Source: Methylobacterium iners
GTDB taxonomy: Bacteria; Pseudomonadota; Alphaproteobacteria; Rhizobiales; Beijerinckiaceae
Direction: 5' to 3'
DNA: 64,000 bases
Assembly: GCF_022179305.1 (NCBI RefSeq)
Contig: NZ_BPQP01000030.1
Coordinates: forward strand, 1-64,000
In this document: piece after piece, positions 1 through 9,540 of the stretch
How positions within the stretch are numbered: position 1 is the first letter of the stretch
Layout: each line of letters begins with the position of its first letter
Program-made: the position numbers and the translations under genes
Notes under the pieces: model-generated
Databases searched by the model: none
What the model was told of the DNA's origin: nothing
The model's input: only the letters and a program-made list of their open reading frames with translations

Positions 1-54
1 GCACGATCTCGAATCGTTCCGTTGGCGTTTCCGCCGGGGCCGTCGCCATCATGC

Positions 55-1047
55 TCACGGCTCCGACACCGGGTGCGAGGCCGGTCTCGACGGCCGGCGA
101 AAGAGCTTGGCGATCTGTCGGCCCATCTTCTTCAACGGCAGGAGATAGAGGCCGGACAGGGACTGGTAGTCGCGGACGTCGCGGTCCACGAGGCCGAAAT
201 TGAAGCTCTCATTCGGCTCCGGCACGCGGAGCGTCCCGAACAAACGGTCCCAGAACGAGAACAGCAGCCCAAAGTTCTTGTCGTAATGCTTGGGATGCGT
301 GCTGTGGTGCAGCTGATGCCAGTGAGGGCAGAGGATGATGTTGTTCAGCGGCCCAAACGAGATCTTGAGATGCGTGTGCCGGACGAAATCCATCATCAGG
401 ATGTTCCGCATGACGTAAACATTGACCCCGAAGATCGTCAGCTCCACGAGATTGAGCTGAATAACCGCCCAGATCCCGAAGCAGATTCCGGGGATCACAC
501 CGTCCCACATGCGGTTCATCAATTCGTCGAGCGGATGCACGCGATCCTTCGTGATCCCGACCATGACCTCCGCGGAATGGTGCACCTTGTGCAGCTCCCA
601 GAGGATTGGAAAGCGGTGCTGGGCGGTGTGGTAAAGATAGTAGGAGAGGTCGTAGGCCAGCAGCATCGTCAGGGTGAACAGCACGACCGTCCAGGGCCCG
701 GCGGGCCCGGCGACCAGCGGTTCGCTCAAGCCGAAGACACTGGTGATCGCCAGCTTGGTGGCGTAGCCGACGGCGACGACGAAGGTGACGCCTGCCGGTA
801 TCAGCAAGAACGGCATCAGCGCCTTCTTGGTGACCCAGAACAACAGGTCGGCCTTGGCCGAAGGGTGCAGGATCACTTCCCTCGGTACAGCAAACTCGAA
901 GAACTCCTTGAAGGATCGATTTTCGGTCGTTCGCCAATAGGCGAAAACCGCACACGCCAGAGCCGACAGAAGCAGGAGACCTGTCGCTATAAGGCTCGAA
1001 GACGACAACTTTTCCAAAATCAACTCAACAATAGGCGTCGTCACCAC
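55..1047 (-). CDS. Sterol desaturase / fatty-acid hydroxylase family membrane protein
   Basis: A 330-residue integral membrane protein of the di-iron sterol desaturase/fatty-acid hydroxylase superfamily. These enzymes use a His-rich di-iron centre to hydroxylate or desaturate lipids. Hydrophobic segments lie near residues 18-35, 78-105, 118-135 and 183-215. The metal-binding histidines are visible as HTAQH (140-144), HKVHH (153-157) and HWHQLHH (242-248), the usual three-box order with the last box near the C-terminus. The annotated start is GTG, immediately followed by a second possible GTG. The substrate cannot be read from sequence; hopanoid, sterol or carotenoid-like lipids are all possible. 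No neighbouring gene narrows it, since a gene-poor stretch lies upstream. Confidence 0.88.
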   Translation of the reverse strand: MVTTPIVELILEKLSSSSLIATGLLLLSALACAVFAYWRTTENRSFKEFFEFAVPREVILHPSAKADLLFWVTKKALMPFLLIPAGVTFVVAVGYATKLAITSVFGLSEPLVAGPAGPWTVVLFTLTMLLAYDLSYYLYHTAQHRFPILWELHKVHHSAEVMVGITKDRVHPLDELMNRMWDGVIPGICFGIWAVIQLNLVELTIFGVNVYVMRNILMMDFVRHTHLKISFGPLNNIILCPHWHQLHHSTHPKHYDKNFGLLFSFWDRLFGTLRVPEPNESFNFGLVDRDVRDYQSLSGLYLLPLKKMGRQIAKLFRRPSRPASHPVSEP

Positions 1048-1602
1048 CCGTCTCCAAGTCTTCTACACCCCCGATACGATCTGTTAGCCTGCCGTTTACG
1101 TCTTGTGCACGACGATTTCGGAAGAGCCGAGTATTGACCGGTCTCGCGTAGCGCAGGCCTGCGTGCCCTGTCAAACATGGCCTGTCACTGCTGCACAAAT
1201 CCTTTAGCGTCGGTAAATATTATCGACCTACGTCAGAGACCCTCCATCTATCTTGGACAGGGCTCCATCGTAACCAGTCGACCCGATCCATCCGACATCA
1301 ATTTCATGCGAGCCGCTGAGACCGCTGTCGATCAACCTGAAACATAGGTTAGCCTGCGGCGTTGCTCGGCGACGACTTCACAGGGTCGTGAACACCAGAC
1401 CCGGCTATGTGGCAGGACGACGCGAGCACGCGCTGCTCATCGGTTTTCACTGGAAGCCGCGGTTCAGCCTGACATTGCAGATGCAGTTCGGGCCTGCCGG
1501 GCCACCCTCGACGTCGCACCCCCTCACGGAACACGGCCTGCGCGAAGGCTCTTGCCCGAGACGGAAGCCGATCGGCGGTCACGGCTTGGGGCGGAGGAAG
1601 CG
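1048..1602. other. Gene-free stretch upstream of the hydroxylase gene
   Basis: About 555 bases with no convincing gene. The bases next to the hydroxylase start (about 1050-1300) are visibly less GC-rich than the surroundings and probably hold its promoter. The short open frames at about 1350-1600 lie on both strands, lack ribosome-binding sites and resemble no family I know. I see no RNA gene or clear repeat. Confidence 0.4.
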
Positions 1603-1845
1603 ATGAACAAGGGCTTTGGCGTGCGTGTCACAGTGAGACGGCCGGGTGAACAGGAAGCCGACGTCGCCCCCGTGCTCGTGGTTGCGCGGGACGAGCAGGA
1701 TGCCGAGCTGGTGGCGGCGCAAGCCGCCGGTGCCGGTGCGCAGGCGGAGGCGTTTCGCGAACTGATCGAGGCCGAAATCGAGGAGCACGGCCTCGACCTC
1801 AGGCAGCATGGAACCGTCAGGTCCCTGCCCATGCTGAACCTGTGA
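1603..1845 (+). CDS. Small hypothetical protein (80 aa), acidic
   Basis: A candidate gene starting at ATG 1603, chosen because GGAGG lies just upstream at 1593-1597, a good Shine-Dalgarno. The 80-residue product is acidic (MNKGFGVRV start; several Glu/Asp/Ala-rich stretches such as EAEIEEHG) with no signal peptide or membrane segment. It resembles no family I recognise. The same reading frame is open upstream to 1552 but without a ribosome-binding site. Opposite-strand open frames overlap it, as is common at this GC content, so the call rests mainly on the ribosome-binding site and amino-acid composition. Confidence 0.4.
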   Translation: MNKGFGVRVTVRRPGEQEADVAPVLVVARDEQDAELVAAQAAGAGAQAEAFRELIEAEIEEHGLDLRQHGTVRSLPMLNL

Positions 1846-1996
1846 GGCCTGCGCCATCGTCCAGGATGCGACCCTGGACAAACTGCCTTGCCCGACCCTT
1901 TGGCGCTGAACCCTTGGGCGCGGGACCCTTGGGCGCGGGTGTCGGTGCGGCTCGCTCGACCCTAGATGGTCGATCCAACCGCTGTCGCAAGGAACC

Positions 1997-2932
1997 GTGC
2001 CCCCGATGCATCCATCCCGACGCACCTTCGTGGCCGGTGCCGGCCTGCTCCCCCTCGCGACGCATCTTGCGCAGGCGGCTGCGCCTGCCGAAGCGGAACC
2101 GGCCGGCCTGCTGCGTCGCGCCATTCCCTCGTCGGGTGAGAGGATTCCGGTCATCGGCATCGGAACCTCCCGCCGCTACGAGGTCGAGCCGACGCCCGAG
2201 AAGGTCGCGCCATTGCGCGAGGCCGTGCAGCGCTTCGTGGCGCTCGGCGGATCGGTGATCGACACGGCGCCGAGCTACGGGACGGCCGAGGACGTGCTCG
2301 GCCTCATCCTCCCGCAGGACGGCCTGCGCGAGAAGGTCTTTCTCTGCAGCAAGGTCGGGACGCCCGGGCGCGAGGCCGGGGCGGCGGAGATCGCGCGCTC
2401 CTTCAAGCGGATGAACACGGCGATGATCGACCTCGTCGCGGTCCACAACCTCGTTGACCCCGCTTCCAACCTCGCCACGCTGCGGGACCTCAAGGCCGAG
2501 AAGAAGATCCGCTATCTCGGCGTCACGGTCTGGCGGGACAGTCAGTTCGCCGATCTCGAGCCCCTGATGCGCCGCGAGACCCTCGACTTCGTCCAGGTGA
2601 ACTACGCCCTGGACGACCGTCGTGCCGCCGAGCGCATCCTGCCGCTCGCGGCCGACCGCGGCATGGCCGTCATGGTCAACGTGCCCTTCGGGCGCGACCG
2701 GCTGCTCAGGGCCGTGCAGGGCCGCGAACTGCCGGGCTGGACCGCCGATTTCGGCTGCGCGAGCTGGCCCCAGTTCTTCCTGAAATACGTCCTCTCGCAC
2801 CCGGCCGTGACCTGCCCGATCCCCGGGATGGCCAAGGCGTCCTACGTCGAGGACAACCTTGGCGCGGCGCGCGGCCGGATGCCCGACGCCGCCCAGCGTG
2901 CCCGGATGGAGGCCCTCGTCGATGCGCTCTGA
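1997..2932 (+). CDS. Aldo/keto reductase with Tat signal peptide
   Basis: A 311-residue NAD(P)H-dependent aldo/keto reductase. The leader carries SRRTFVAG, a good twin-arginine motif, followed by a hydrophobic stretch and AQAAA, so the enzyme is predicted to be exported folded to the periplasm. The AKR tetrad is recognisable: Asp and Tyr in VIDTAPSYG, Lys in CSKVG and His in VAVHN. The start may be GTG 1997 or ATG 2006; AAGGA at 1989-1993 is close for the first and far for the second. The next gene begins 11 bases before this one ends, so the two are probably translated together. The natural carbonyl substrate is unknown. Confidence 0.88.
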   Translation: MPPMHPSRRTFVAGAGLLPLATHLAQAAAPAEAEPAGLLRRAIPSSGERIPVIGIGTSRRYEVEPTPEKVAPLREAVQRFVALGGSVIDTAPSYGTAEDVLGLILPQDGLREKVFLCSKVGTPGREAGAAEIARSFKRMNTAMIDLVAVHNLVDPASNLATLRDLKAEKKIRYLGVTVWRDSQFADLEPLMRRETLDFVQVNYALDDRRAAERILPLAADRGMAVMVNVPFGRDRLLRAVQGRELPGWTADFGCASWPQFFLKYVLSHPAVTCPIPGMAKASYVEDNLGAARGRMPDAAQRARMEALVDAL

Positions 2933-3644
2933 TCCTCTCTCCCGGCGTGCCGCCCTCGCCCTCGGCGCAGCCCTCGCCCTCGCTTCCGCCCTCCCCGCCT
3001 CGGCCCAGACCGCCCCGATGCGCATCGGCATCATTGGGGCGGGCAATATTGGCGGCACGATCGGTGGTCTCTGGGTAAAGGCGGGGTACGAGGTGATGCT
3101 CTCCTCGCGCCATCCGGAGGAGCTGAAGGGCCTCGTGGAAGGGCTGGGCTCCAAGGCGCGCGCCGGCACGCCGGCCGAGGCCATCGCGTTCGGCGAGGTC
3201 GTGCTCGTCGCCGTGCCCTACAAGGCCTACCCGCAGCTGGCGCAGGATTATGCCGGCGCCTGGAAGGGCAAGGTGGTGATCGATGCCGGCAACGCGACGC
3301 AGGCCCGCGACGGCGAGGTCTATGCGGAGGTGCAGGCGGGCGGCATCGCCGCGGTCTCGGCCAAGTACCTGAGCGGCGCCCGCGTCGTGCGGGCCTTCAA
3401 CGCGGCGAACTACAAGGTCTTCGCCAGGAACGCCCATCGCGAGGGCGCCCGCATGGCGATCCCGATCGCCGGCGACGACGCGCAGGCGCTGGCGGTCGCC
3501 GGACGGCTCGTGAGCGATGCGGGCTTCGATCCCGTCGTCGTCGGACCGCTCGCCAGGGCCGACAGCTTCGCGATGGGCTCGCCGGGATTCGGCCTGGATC
3601 TGACGGCACCCGAACTCAGCGCCCGTCTCGGTGTGACGCGTTGA
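2922..3644 (+). CDS. NAD(P)-binding F420-reductase-like protein with N-terminal leader
   Basis: A 240-residue protein with a Rossmann fold of the NADPH-dependent F420 oxidoreductase type (IGIIGAGNIGGTIG nucleotide-binding loop at about residues 32-45). The leader contains SRRAALALG and a hydrophobic run ending in ASAQ, which looks like a Tat or Sec signal. ATG 2922 is preferred because it overlaps the end of the aldo/keto reductase gene; an upstream in-frame ATG at 2859 would precede the leader with a meaningless extension. F420 itself is not expected in this lineage, so the family name denotes fold only. It is probably a periplasmic partner of the preceding reductase and is coupled to the following permease gene by a TTGA overlap. 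Confidence 0.8.
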   Translation: MRSDPLSRRAALALGAALALASALPASAQTAPMRIGIIGAGNIGGTIGGLWVKAGYEVMLSSRHPEELKGLVEGLGSKARAGTPAEAIAFGEVVLVAVPYKAYPQLAQDYAGAWKGKVVIDAGNATQARDGEVYAEVQAGGIAAVSAKYLSGARVVRAFNAANYKVFARNAHREGARMAIPIAGDDAQALAVAGRLVSDAGFDPVVVGPLARADSFAMGSPGFGLDLTAPELSARLGVTR

Positions 3645-5047
3645 GTCGCGGGGCGAGCGAGACCGGTCCGGGCTCTGCCAGTCCCCCGCGAGGTCCGACG
3701 TCCTGGCTGCAGCGCCTCATCGACGTGCGGGCCGAGGAAGTGCCGGCGCTCGCATGGTCCTGGGCCTACATCTTCTCGATCCTGGCCGCCTACTACGTGC
3801 TGCGCCCGATCCGCGACCAGATGGGCGTCGCCGGCGGCATCGAGAACCTGCCCTGGCTCTTCACGGGCACGCTGGTCGGCATGCTGGTCCTGAGCGTCCC
3901 CTTCGCCTGGCTCGTGAAGACGCTGCCGCGCGCTCGCTTCGTGCCTTTGACCTACCGCTTCTTCGCCGCCAACATCCTGCTCTTCGCGTTGGCGCTCTAC
4001 CTCGCTGAGCCGGGCGCGGAGCTGTGGATCGGCCGCGCCTTCTTCGTCTGGCTCTCGATCTTCAACCTGTTCGTGGTCTCGGTCTTCTGGGCCACCATCG
4101 TCGACGTGTTCTCGAGCGAGCAGGGCAAGCGGCTGTTCGGCTTCATCGCCGCCGGCGCGACGCTCGGCGCGATTTCCGGCTCGGCCGTCACCGCGATCCT
4201 CGCTCGCGACGTGCCGACGTGGGTCCTGCTCGTCGGCGCGGCCCTGCTGCTCGAAGTGGCGGTGTTCAGCATGCGCGGCCTCGCCCGCCTCTCCGACCGT
4301 CTCCATGAGACCCCGGCGGCGGCCAGGGCCGCGGCGGAGGAGACGATCGGCGGCAGCGCCCTCGCGGGCATCACCCGCACCTTCCGGTCGCCCTACCTCC
4401 TCAACATCAGCCTGTTCCTGCTTCTGTTCTCGGTGACCTCGACGTTCCTGTATTTCGAGCAGGCGGCCATCGCCAAGAAGAGCTTCCCCGATCGCGGCGC
4501 GCAGACCGCCTTCTTCGCCGGCGTCGACCTGTTGACGAACCTGCTGACGCTGGGCGTCCAGTTCTTTCTGACGGGCCGCATCGTGCGACGCATCGGGGTT
4601 GGCCCGACGCTCGCCCTCTTGCCCGCTGCCAGCATCCTCGGCTTCGCGGCGCTCGCGGCGTCGCCGACCATCACCGCCATCGTCGTCTTTCAGGTCCTGC
4701 GCCGGGCGGGCAACTTCGCCATCGCCAAGCCGATCCGCGAGGTGCTGTTCACGGTCGTTCCCCGCGAGGATCGATACAAGGCCAAGAACTTCATCGACAC
4801 GGTGGTCTACCGGACCGGCGACCAGCTCGGCGCCTGGACCTTCACCGGCATCGCGGCCTTGGGGCTCGGCTCCACGGCGGTCGCCGTGATGGCCGTGCCC
4901 CTGTCGATCGCCTGGCTCCTGAACAGCCTCTGGCTCGGTCGCCGACAAGACCTCATGAGAACGGCCACCGACGAACGGGGCTCTGACGAGGAGCCGCCTT
5001 CGACGCGCGGCCTCGCCTCACGGGATACTGGAACCATCGGTCGATGA
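3641..5047 (+). CDS. ADP/ATP-translocase-like (TLC/MFS-related) 12-TM permease
   Basis: A 468-residue multi-pass membrane protein. The N-terminal block YYVLRPIRDQMG followed by alternating hydrophobic helices is typical of bacterial proteins annotated as NTP/NDP exchange transporters or MFS permeases; I count about twelve helices. The start is TTG 3641, overlapping the TGA of the preceding gene in a TTGA arrangement, which supports translational coupling. The C-terminal 30 residues are polar. In obligate intracellular bacteria true members exchange ATP for ADP; in free-living bacteria the substrate is not established. Its place behind two exported NAD(P)-dependent enzymes is suggestive but proves nothing about substrate. 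Confidence 0.75.
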   Translation: MSRGASETGPGSASPPRGPTSWLQRLIDVRAEEVPALAWSWAYIFSILAAYYVLRPIRDQMGVAGGIENLPWLFTGTLVGMLVLSVPFAWLVKTLPRARFVPLTYRFFAANILLFALALYLAEPGAELWIGRAFFVWLSIFNLFVVSVFWATIVDVFSSEQGKRLFGFIAAGATLGAISGSAVTAILARDVPTWVLLVGAALLLEVAVFSMRGLARLSDRLHETPAAARAAAEETIGGSALAGITRTFRSPYLLNISLFLLLFSVTSTFLYFEQAAIAKKSFPDRGAQTAFFAGVDLLTNLLTLGVQFFLTGRIVRRIGVGPTLALLPAASILGFAALAASPTITAIVVFQVLRRAGNFAIAKPIREVLFTVVPREDRYKAKNFIDTVVYRTGDQLGAWTFTGIAALGLGSTAVAVMAVPLSIAWLLNSLWLGRRQDLMRTATDERGSDEEPPSTRGLASRDTGTIGR

Positions 5048-5253
5048 CTTGGTGGATGGATCAATCCGAACATCGGGAAGCATAGCTTTGGATCATGACA
5101 CGGACCCTGCCTTGTGCTTGGCTGCCTCGACCCTGCCGAACATGCGCGTGACAAATACCTTGCCCATTGCCTCGCGCCCCACGCCCGTCCGCTCCGCTCG
5201 GCCGCCGAACCTCAGAGGCGATCGGGCCGTGCGATCAGAATTCCGGTGCGCCC

Positions 5254-5442
5254 ATGCAACGTGAGACGTGCGGTGAGGCCCTCAACCCGTCCGCGGGCGA
5301 GAGCGCGCCCGGCCTCGACGATGCCACCCGGCAGCGGCTGGGGCGGCACCTGCAGGCGATGTACGAGCCAGTGATCGACGAGGTGCTCGACCCGCGCCTG
5401 GCCGAGTTGCTGCAGCAGCTCGACGCGGCGAGGCAGGCGTAG
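5254..5442 (+). CDS. NepR-like anti-sigma factor (62 aa)
   Basis: A short protein whose second half matches the NepR core: a helix LGRHLQAMYEPVIDE, a short linker, then RLAELLQQLD. NepR proteins bind and inhibit the general-stress sigma factor EcfG and are titrated by phosphorylated PhyR in Alphaproteobacteria. Start ATG 5254 gives 62 residues, the usual NepR size; the open frame extends upstream to 5167, but that part shows no family resemblance. Neither phyR nor ecfG lies nearby, so this would be an extra, orphan copy. It sits between a permease gene and glpR with no overlap. Identification rests on the two-helix pattern only. Confidence 0.62.
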   Translation: MQRETCGEALNPSAGESAPGLDDATRQRLGRHLQAMYEPVIDEVLDPRLAELLQQLDAARQA

Positions 5443-5543
5443 GCCGGTGCCGGGACCGACGCGTCCCTCGCCTGGCGACGGCGCTCGAACCGCTGGGCAC
5501 ACCGACATCGCCGGCTATGGTCCCCGCCAGAGGGAGCGTTCGC

Positions 5544-6341
5544 GTGAGCCGCATCATCACCAGGCCGGAGCTTCAGACCGTGGAGGCGCGGCGCAGCGCC
5601 ATCGTCGCCGTCGTGCGCCAGCGGGGCTACGCGACCGCCGAAGCCCTGGCCGCGACCTTCGGCGTCACCGTACAGACCATCCGGCGTGACCTCAACAAAC
5701 TCAGCGCCGAAGGCCGGCTCGAGCGCTATCGCGGCGGCGGCGGGTTGCCGTCAAGCGTCGAGAACATCGAGTACGCCGACCGGCAGGTGACCCATGCCGG
5801 CGAGAAGGCGGCGATCGGCCGGCTCGCGGCCGCGGCGATCCCCTCCCATTGCTCGGTCTTCGTCAATATCGGCACGACGACCGAGGCGGTGGCCCGCGAG
5901 CTCGTGCGGCACGACGATCTCAGCGTCATCACCAACAACCTCAACGTCGCCCTCACCCTGTCCCAGCAAACCAGCTTCCGCGTGGTCGTGGCGGGCGGGA
6001 GCGTGCGAAACCGCGACGGCGCCGTGCTCGGGCAGCTGACCTGCGACACGCTCGGCCAGTTCCGCGTCGATTACGCCGTCATCGGCATCAGCGGGATCGA
6101 CGCTGAGGGCACGCTCCTCGACTTCGACTACGAGGAAGTCCGCGCGACCCAGACCGTGCTGGCGCATGCAGCCCACGTCTTCTTGGTCGCCGATCACTCG
6201 AAGTTCGGCCGGCGCCCCATGGTCCGGCTCGGGCACCTGTCGCAGGTCCATACCCTGTTCACCGACCGCGCTCCTCCTGAGCGCCTGGCCGCCCTCATGC
6301 GGGAGAGCGGCGTCGCCTGCGCCATCGCGCCGGCCGATTGA
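5544..6341 (+). CDS. glpR: DeoR-family glycerol-3-phosphate regulon repressor
   Basis: A DeoR-type regulator of about 265 residues. The N-terminal winged helix contains the DeoR signature (VTVQTIRRDLNKLSAEG), and the C-terminal half is a sugar-phosphate isomerase-like sensor domain (NIGTTTEAVA; GGSVRNRDGAVLG; ADHSKFGRRP). GTG 5544 was chosen because AGAGGGAG precedes it at a proper distance; an in-frame ATG at 5517 lacks one. It directly precedes glpD, glpK and glpF in the same direction, so glycerol-3-phosphate is the likely inducer. A palindrome in the 110-base gap before glpD is its probable operator. Confidence 0.9.
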   Translation: MSRIITRPELQTVEARRSAIVAVVRQRGYATAEALAATFGVTVQTIRRDLNKLSAEGRLERYRGGGGLPSSVENIEYADRQVTHAGEKAAIGRLAAAAIPSHCSVFVNIGTTTEAVARELVRHDDLSVITNNLNVALTLSQQTSFRVVVAGGSVRNRDGAVLGQLTCDTLGQFRVDYAVIGISGIDAEGTLLDFDYEEVRATQTVLAHAAHVFLVADHSKFGRRPMVRLGHLSQVHTLFTDRAPPERLAALMRESGVACAIAPAD

Positions 6342-6355
6342 GTCCGGTTGCAGCG

Positions 6356-6391
6356 CGAAAACGAAAGTTGCATGTTTTCGGTTGCGAAAAC
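6356..6391 (+). promoter_or_regulatory. Candidate GlpR operator upstream of glpD
   Basis: The glpR-glpD gap contains a perfect 7-base inverted repeat, GTTTTCG (6374-6380) and CGAAAAC (6385-6391), separated by four bases. A third half-site CGAAAAC lies at 6356-6362. The A/T-rich half-sites with a central CG resemble the TTTCG/CGAAA elements bound by DeoR/GlpR regulators. The position, immediately upstream of glpD, fits repression by the adjacent glpR product. Binding is inferred. Confidence 0.6.
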
Positions 6392-6451
6392 ACGTGAGAC
6401 GCGCAATATCCTGCTCCTCCGGCGCCGACGGCCGGGCGAAGGAGAGGCAGG

Positions 6452-7960
6452 GTGCAGGCGACGGCCTACGACATGCTCGTCATCGGCGGCGGGATCAACG
6501 GGACCGGCATCGCCCGCGATGCGGCCGGCCGCGGCCTCAAAGTCCTGCTCTGCGAGAAGGGAGACCTCGCCGAATTCACCTCGTCCTCCTCAACGAAGCT
6601 GATCCACGGCGGCCTGCGTTACCTCGAATATTACGAGTTCCGGCTGGTGCGCGAGGCCCTGGCCGAGCGTGAGCGATTGCTGCGCCAAGCGCCCCATATC
6701 ATCTGGCCCTTGAGCTTCGTCCTGCCGCACGACGAGGGCCTGCGACCTGCCTGGATGCTCCGGCTCGGGCTATTCCTCTACGATCACCTCGCGCGCCTGC
6801 GCACCCTGCCGGGCTCGCGCTCCGTTCGCTTACGAAACTCTGCGCTCGGCAAGCCCCTGCAGGACCGGCTCACCAGGGGCTTCACCTATTCCGATTGCTG
6901 GGTCGAGGACAGCCGGCTCGTCGTCCTCAACGCCATGGATGCCCGCGAGCGCGGCGCCGACATCCGCACCCGCACTGCCGTCGATTTCGCCCGGCGCGAG
7001 GGCGACGCCTGGGTTGCCGCGATCCGCGATGTCGAGACCGGCCGGACGGAGACCGTCAACGCGCAGATGGTCGTCAACGCCGCCGGCCCTTGGGTCAGCC
7101 AGACCTTGGGCGGGACGCTCGGCATCAACAGCCGTGCGGCGGTGCGCCTGATCAAGGGCAGCCACATCGTGGTCAAAAAACTCTATGAGGGCGACCAGGC
7201 CTATATCCTGCAGCAGCCCGACAAGCGCATCGTCTTCGCGATCCCCTACGAGCGCGACTTCACGCTGATCGGCACCACCGACGTGCCCTACGAGAACGAG
7301 CCGGGCCCGGTGGCGATTTCGGAGGAGGAGACCCGCTACCTCTGCGACTGCATCAACCGGTCCTTCGCGAGGCGCATTGGGCCCGAGGACGTGGTCTGGA
7401 GCTTCTCCGGCGTCCGGCCGCTCTTCGACGACGCGGCCGAGAACGCCTCGGCCGTCACCCGCGACTACGTCCTCGACGTGTCCGACCGCGACGGCGCGCT
7501 GCCGGTGCTCTCGGTCTTCGGCGGCAAGATCACGACCTATCGACGGCTCGCCGAGCACGCCATCGAGAAGCTCGCGCCCTACCGCCCTGACCTCGGCCCG
7601 GCCTGGACCGCGAAGGCGACCCTGCCCGGCGGCGACATGAGGGACGCGGATTTCGAGCGGTTCGTCGCCGAGCTCCAGACCGCTAAGCCGTTCCTGCCGC
7701 CCGCCATGACCCGGCGCCTCGCCCGCGCCTATGGCACCCGTGTCGATGGGATCGTTGGCCAAGCGAGGAGTCTGACCGATCTCGGCGAGCGCTTCGGCGA
7801 CGACCTGACGGCGGCGGAGGTCGCCTACCTGATCGCTCGGGAATGGGTGCGCGGGGCGGACGACATCCTCTGGCGCCGCTCCAAGCTCGGGCTGCGCATC
7901 CCGCCCGAGGGCCAGGCGCGGCTCGCCGCCTATTTCGAGCGCCGCTCCGCCGCGGCCTGA
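6452..7960 (+). CDS. glpD: Aerobic glycerol-3-phosphate dehydrogenase
   Basis: A 502-residue FAD-dependent dehydrogenase, the same size as Escherichia coli GlpD. It oxidises sn-glycerol-3-phosphate to dihydroxyacetone phosphate at the inner membrane and feeds electrons to the quinone pool. The FAD-binding loop [19 protein letters not shown] is at the N-terminus, followed by the family motif [21 protein letters not shown] and, later, [11 protein letters not shown]. The start is GTG 6452, with GGAGAGG at 6441-6447. It is followed after 74 bases by glpK and is expected to be controlled by GlpR. Confidence 0.97.
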   Translation: MQATAYDMLVIGGGINGTGIARDAAGRGLKVLLCEKGDLAEFTSSSSTKLIHGGLRYLEYYEFRLVREALAERERLLRQAPHIIWPLSFVLPHDEGLRPAWMLRLGLFLYDHLARLRTLPGSRSVRLRNSALGKPLQDRLTRGFTYSDCWVEDSRLVVLNAMDARERGADIRTRTAVDFARREGDAWVAAIRDVETGRTETVNAQMVVNAAGPWVSQTLGGTLGINSRAAVRLIKGSHIVVKKLYEGDQAYILQQPDKRIVFAIPYERDFTLIGTTDVPYENEPGPVAISEEETRYLCDCINRSFARRIGPEDVVWSFSGVRPLFDDAAENASAVTRDYVLDVSDRDGALPVLSVFGGKITTYRRLAEHAIEKLAPYRPDLGPAWTAKATLPGGDMRDADFERFVAELQTAKPFLPPAMTRRLARAYGTRVDGIVGQARSLTDLGERFGDDLTAAEVAYLIAREWVRGADDILWRRSKLGLRIPPEGQARLAAYFERRSAAA

Positions 7961-8034
7961 ACCATCACCGAAGAAGGGCTGCACCGGCGCAAAGACCTGG
8001 TAGCCGAGGAAACGCCAGGAGAGGAGAGGCCGCC

Positions 8035-9540
8035 ATGACCCGTTACGTCGGTGCCATCGACCAGGGCACCACCAGTTCGCGGTTCATCGTGTTCGACCGC
8101 CACGGCGACATCGTCGCCCTGGCCCAGCGCGAGCACGAGCAGATCTATCCCCGCCCCGGCCATGTCGAGCACGACCCGCTGGAGATCTGGCGCAACACGG
8201 GCCTCGTCATGCGCGAGGCCCTGGACCTGGCCGGACTTCAGCCCTCGGACCTCGTGTCGATCGGCATCACCAACCAGCGTGAGACCACGCTGATCTGGGA
8301 CCGCCGCACGGGCCAGCCGCTGCACAATGCGCTGGTCTGGCAGGACACCCGCGTCGACGGGCTCGTGGCGCAGTTCGCCCGCGAGGGTGGCAAGGACCGT
8401 TTCCGCGCCGTCACCGGGCTGCCGCTGGCCAGCTATTTTTCGGGCCTCAAGCTCGCCTGGCTCCTCGACGTCGTACCGGGTGCCCGCGCCAAGGCCGAGG
8501 CCGGCGACGTGCTGTTCGGCAACATCGACACCTGGCTCGTCTGGAACCTGAGCGGCGGGTCTGATGGCGGGCTCCACGTCACCGACGTGACCAATGCCAG
8601 CCGCACCCAGCTCATGGCGCTGAAGTCGCTGCAATGGGACGATGGGATACTCTCGGCCTTCGGCATCCCGCGCGCGATGCTGCCCAGGATCGTCTCGTCG
8701 AGCGAAGTCTACGGCGAATGCCGCGCGCCCTTCGCCGGCGTACCCATTGCCGGCATCCTCGGCGACCAGCAGGCGGCTCTGTTCGGCCAGACCTGCTTCC
8801 GGCCGGGCGAGGCCAAGAACACCTACGGCACCGGCTGCTTCGTCCTCATGAACACCGGCGCCGAGCCCGTGGATTCCAACTGCGGCCTCGTCACGACGGT
8901 AGGCTACAAGCTCGACGGACAGCCGCCGGTCTACGCGCTTGAAGGCTCGATCGCCGTCACCGGCGCCCTCGTGCAGTGGCTGCGCGACAATCTCGGGATC
9001 ATCCGCACCAGCGACGAGATCGAGCCGCTGGCCCGGACCGTGTCCGACAACGGCGATGTCTACTTCGTTCCCGCCTTCTCCGGCCTTTACGCGCCGCATT
9101 GGCAGGAGAGCGCCCGCGGCATCATCGCGGGCCTGACCCGCTACGCCAACAAGGGCCACATCGCCCGCGCGGCGCTGGAGGCCACCGCCTACCAGACCCG
9201 CGAGGTCCTGGAGGCCATGGCCAAGGATTCCGGTATCGCCATCAAGGAGCTACGCACCGATGGCGGCATGGTGCGCAACGACCTCCTCATGCAGTTCCAG
9301 GCCGACATTCTCGACGTGCCGGTGGTGCGCCCGAAGGTGACCGAGACCACGGCTTTGGGCGCGGCCTACGCGGCCGGCCTCGCCACCGGCTACTGGAACA
9401 GCCCCGACGACCTCATCGCCAACTGGGGGGTCGACCACCGCTGGCATCCGGGCATGGGGGCCGAGCAGCGCAGGACGCTGTACGCGGCCTGGGCCAAGGC
9501 GGTGGAGCGCTCGTTCGACTGGACCACGCCGCGAGATTGA
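8035..9540 (+). CDS. glpK: Glycerol kinase
   Basis: A 501-residue FGGY-family kinase that phosphorylates glycerol with ATP, trapping it in the cell as glycerol-3-phosphate. The N-terminal phosphate-binding loop [16 protein letters not shown], the substrate-site segment NQRETT and the C-terminal GGMVRND signature are all present. The true start is ATG 8035, preceded by a GGAGAGGAGAGG purine run; the frame is open further upstream but that part overlaps glpD and is not conserved. It forms the core of the glycerol operon with glpD upstream and glpF downstream. Confidence 0.97.
   Translation: MTRYVGAIDQGTTSSRFIVFDRHGDIVALAQREHEQIYPRPGHVEHDPLEIWRNTGLVMREALDLAGLQPSDLVSIGITNQRETTLIWDRRTGQPLHNALVWQDTRVDGLVAQFAREGGKDRFRAVTGLPLASYFSGLKLAWLLDVVPGARAKAEAGDVLFGNIDTWLVWNLSGGSDGGLHVTDVTNASRTQLMALKSLQWDDGILSAFGIPRAMLPRIVSSSEVYGECRAPFAGVPIAGILGDQQAALFGQTCFRPGEAKNTYGTGCFVLMNTGAEPVDSNCGLVTTVGYKLDGQPPVYALEGSIAVTGALVQWLRDNLGIIRTSDEIEPLARTVSDNGDVYFVPAFSGLYAPHWQESARGIIAGLTRYANKGHIARAALEATAYQTREVLEAMAKDSGIAIKELRTDGGMVRNDLLMQFQADILDVPVVRPKVTETTALGAAYAAGLATGYWNSPDDLIANWGVDHRWHPGMGAEQRRTLYAAWAKAVERSFDWTTPRD

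Noticed and set aside
22-1137. A 371-codon plus-strand open frame at the left edge
   Set aside because: It is antisense to the hydroxylase gene, whose histidine boxes and membrane helices are unmistakable on the minus strand.
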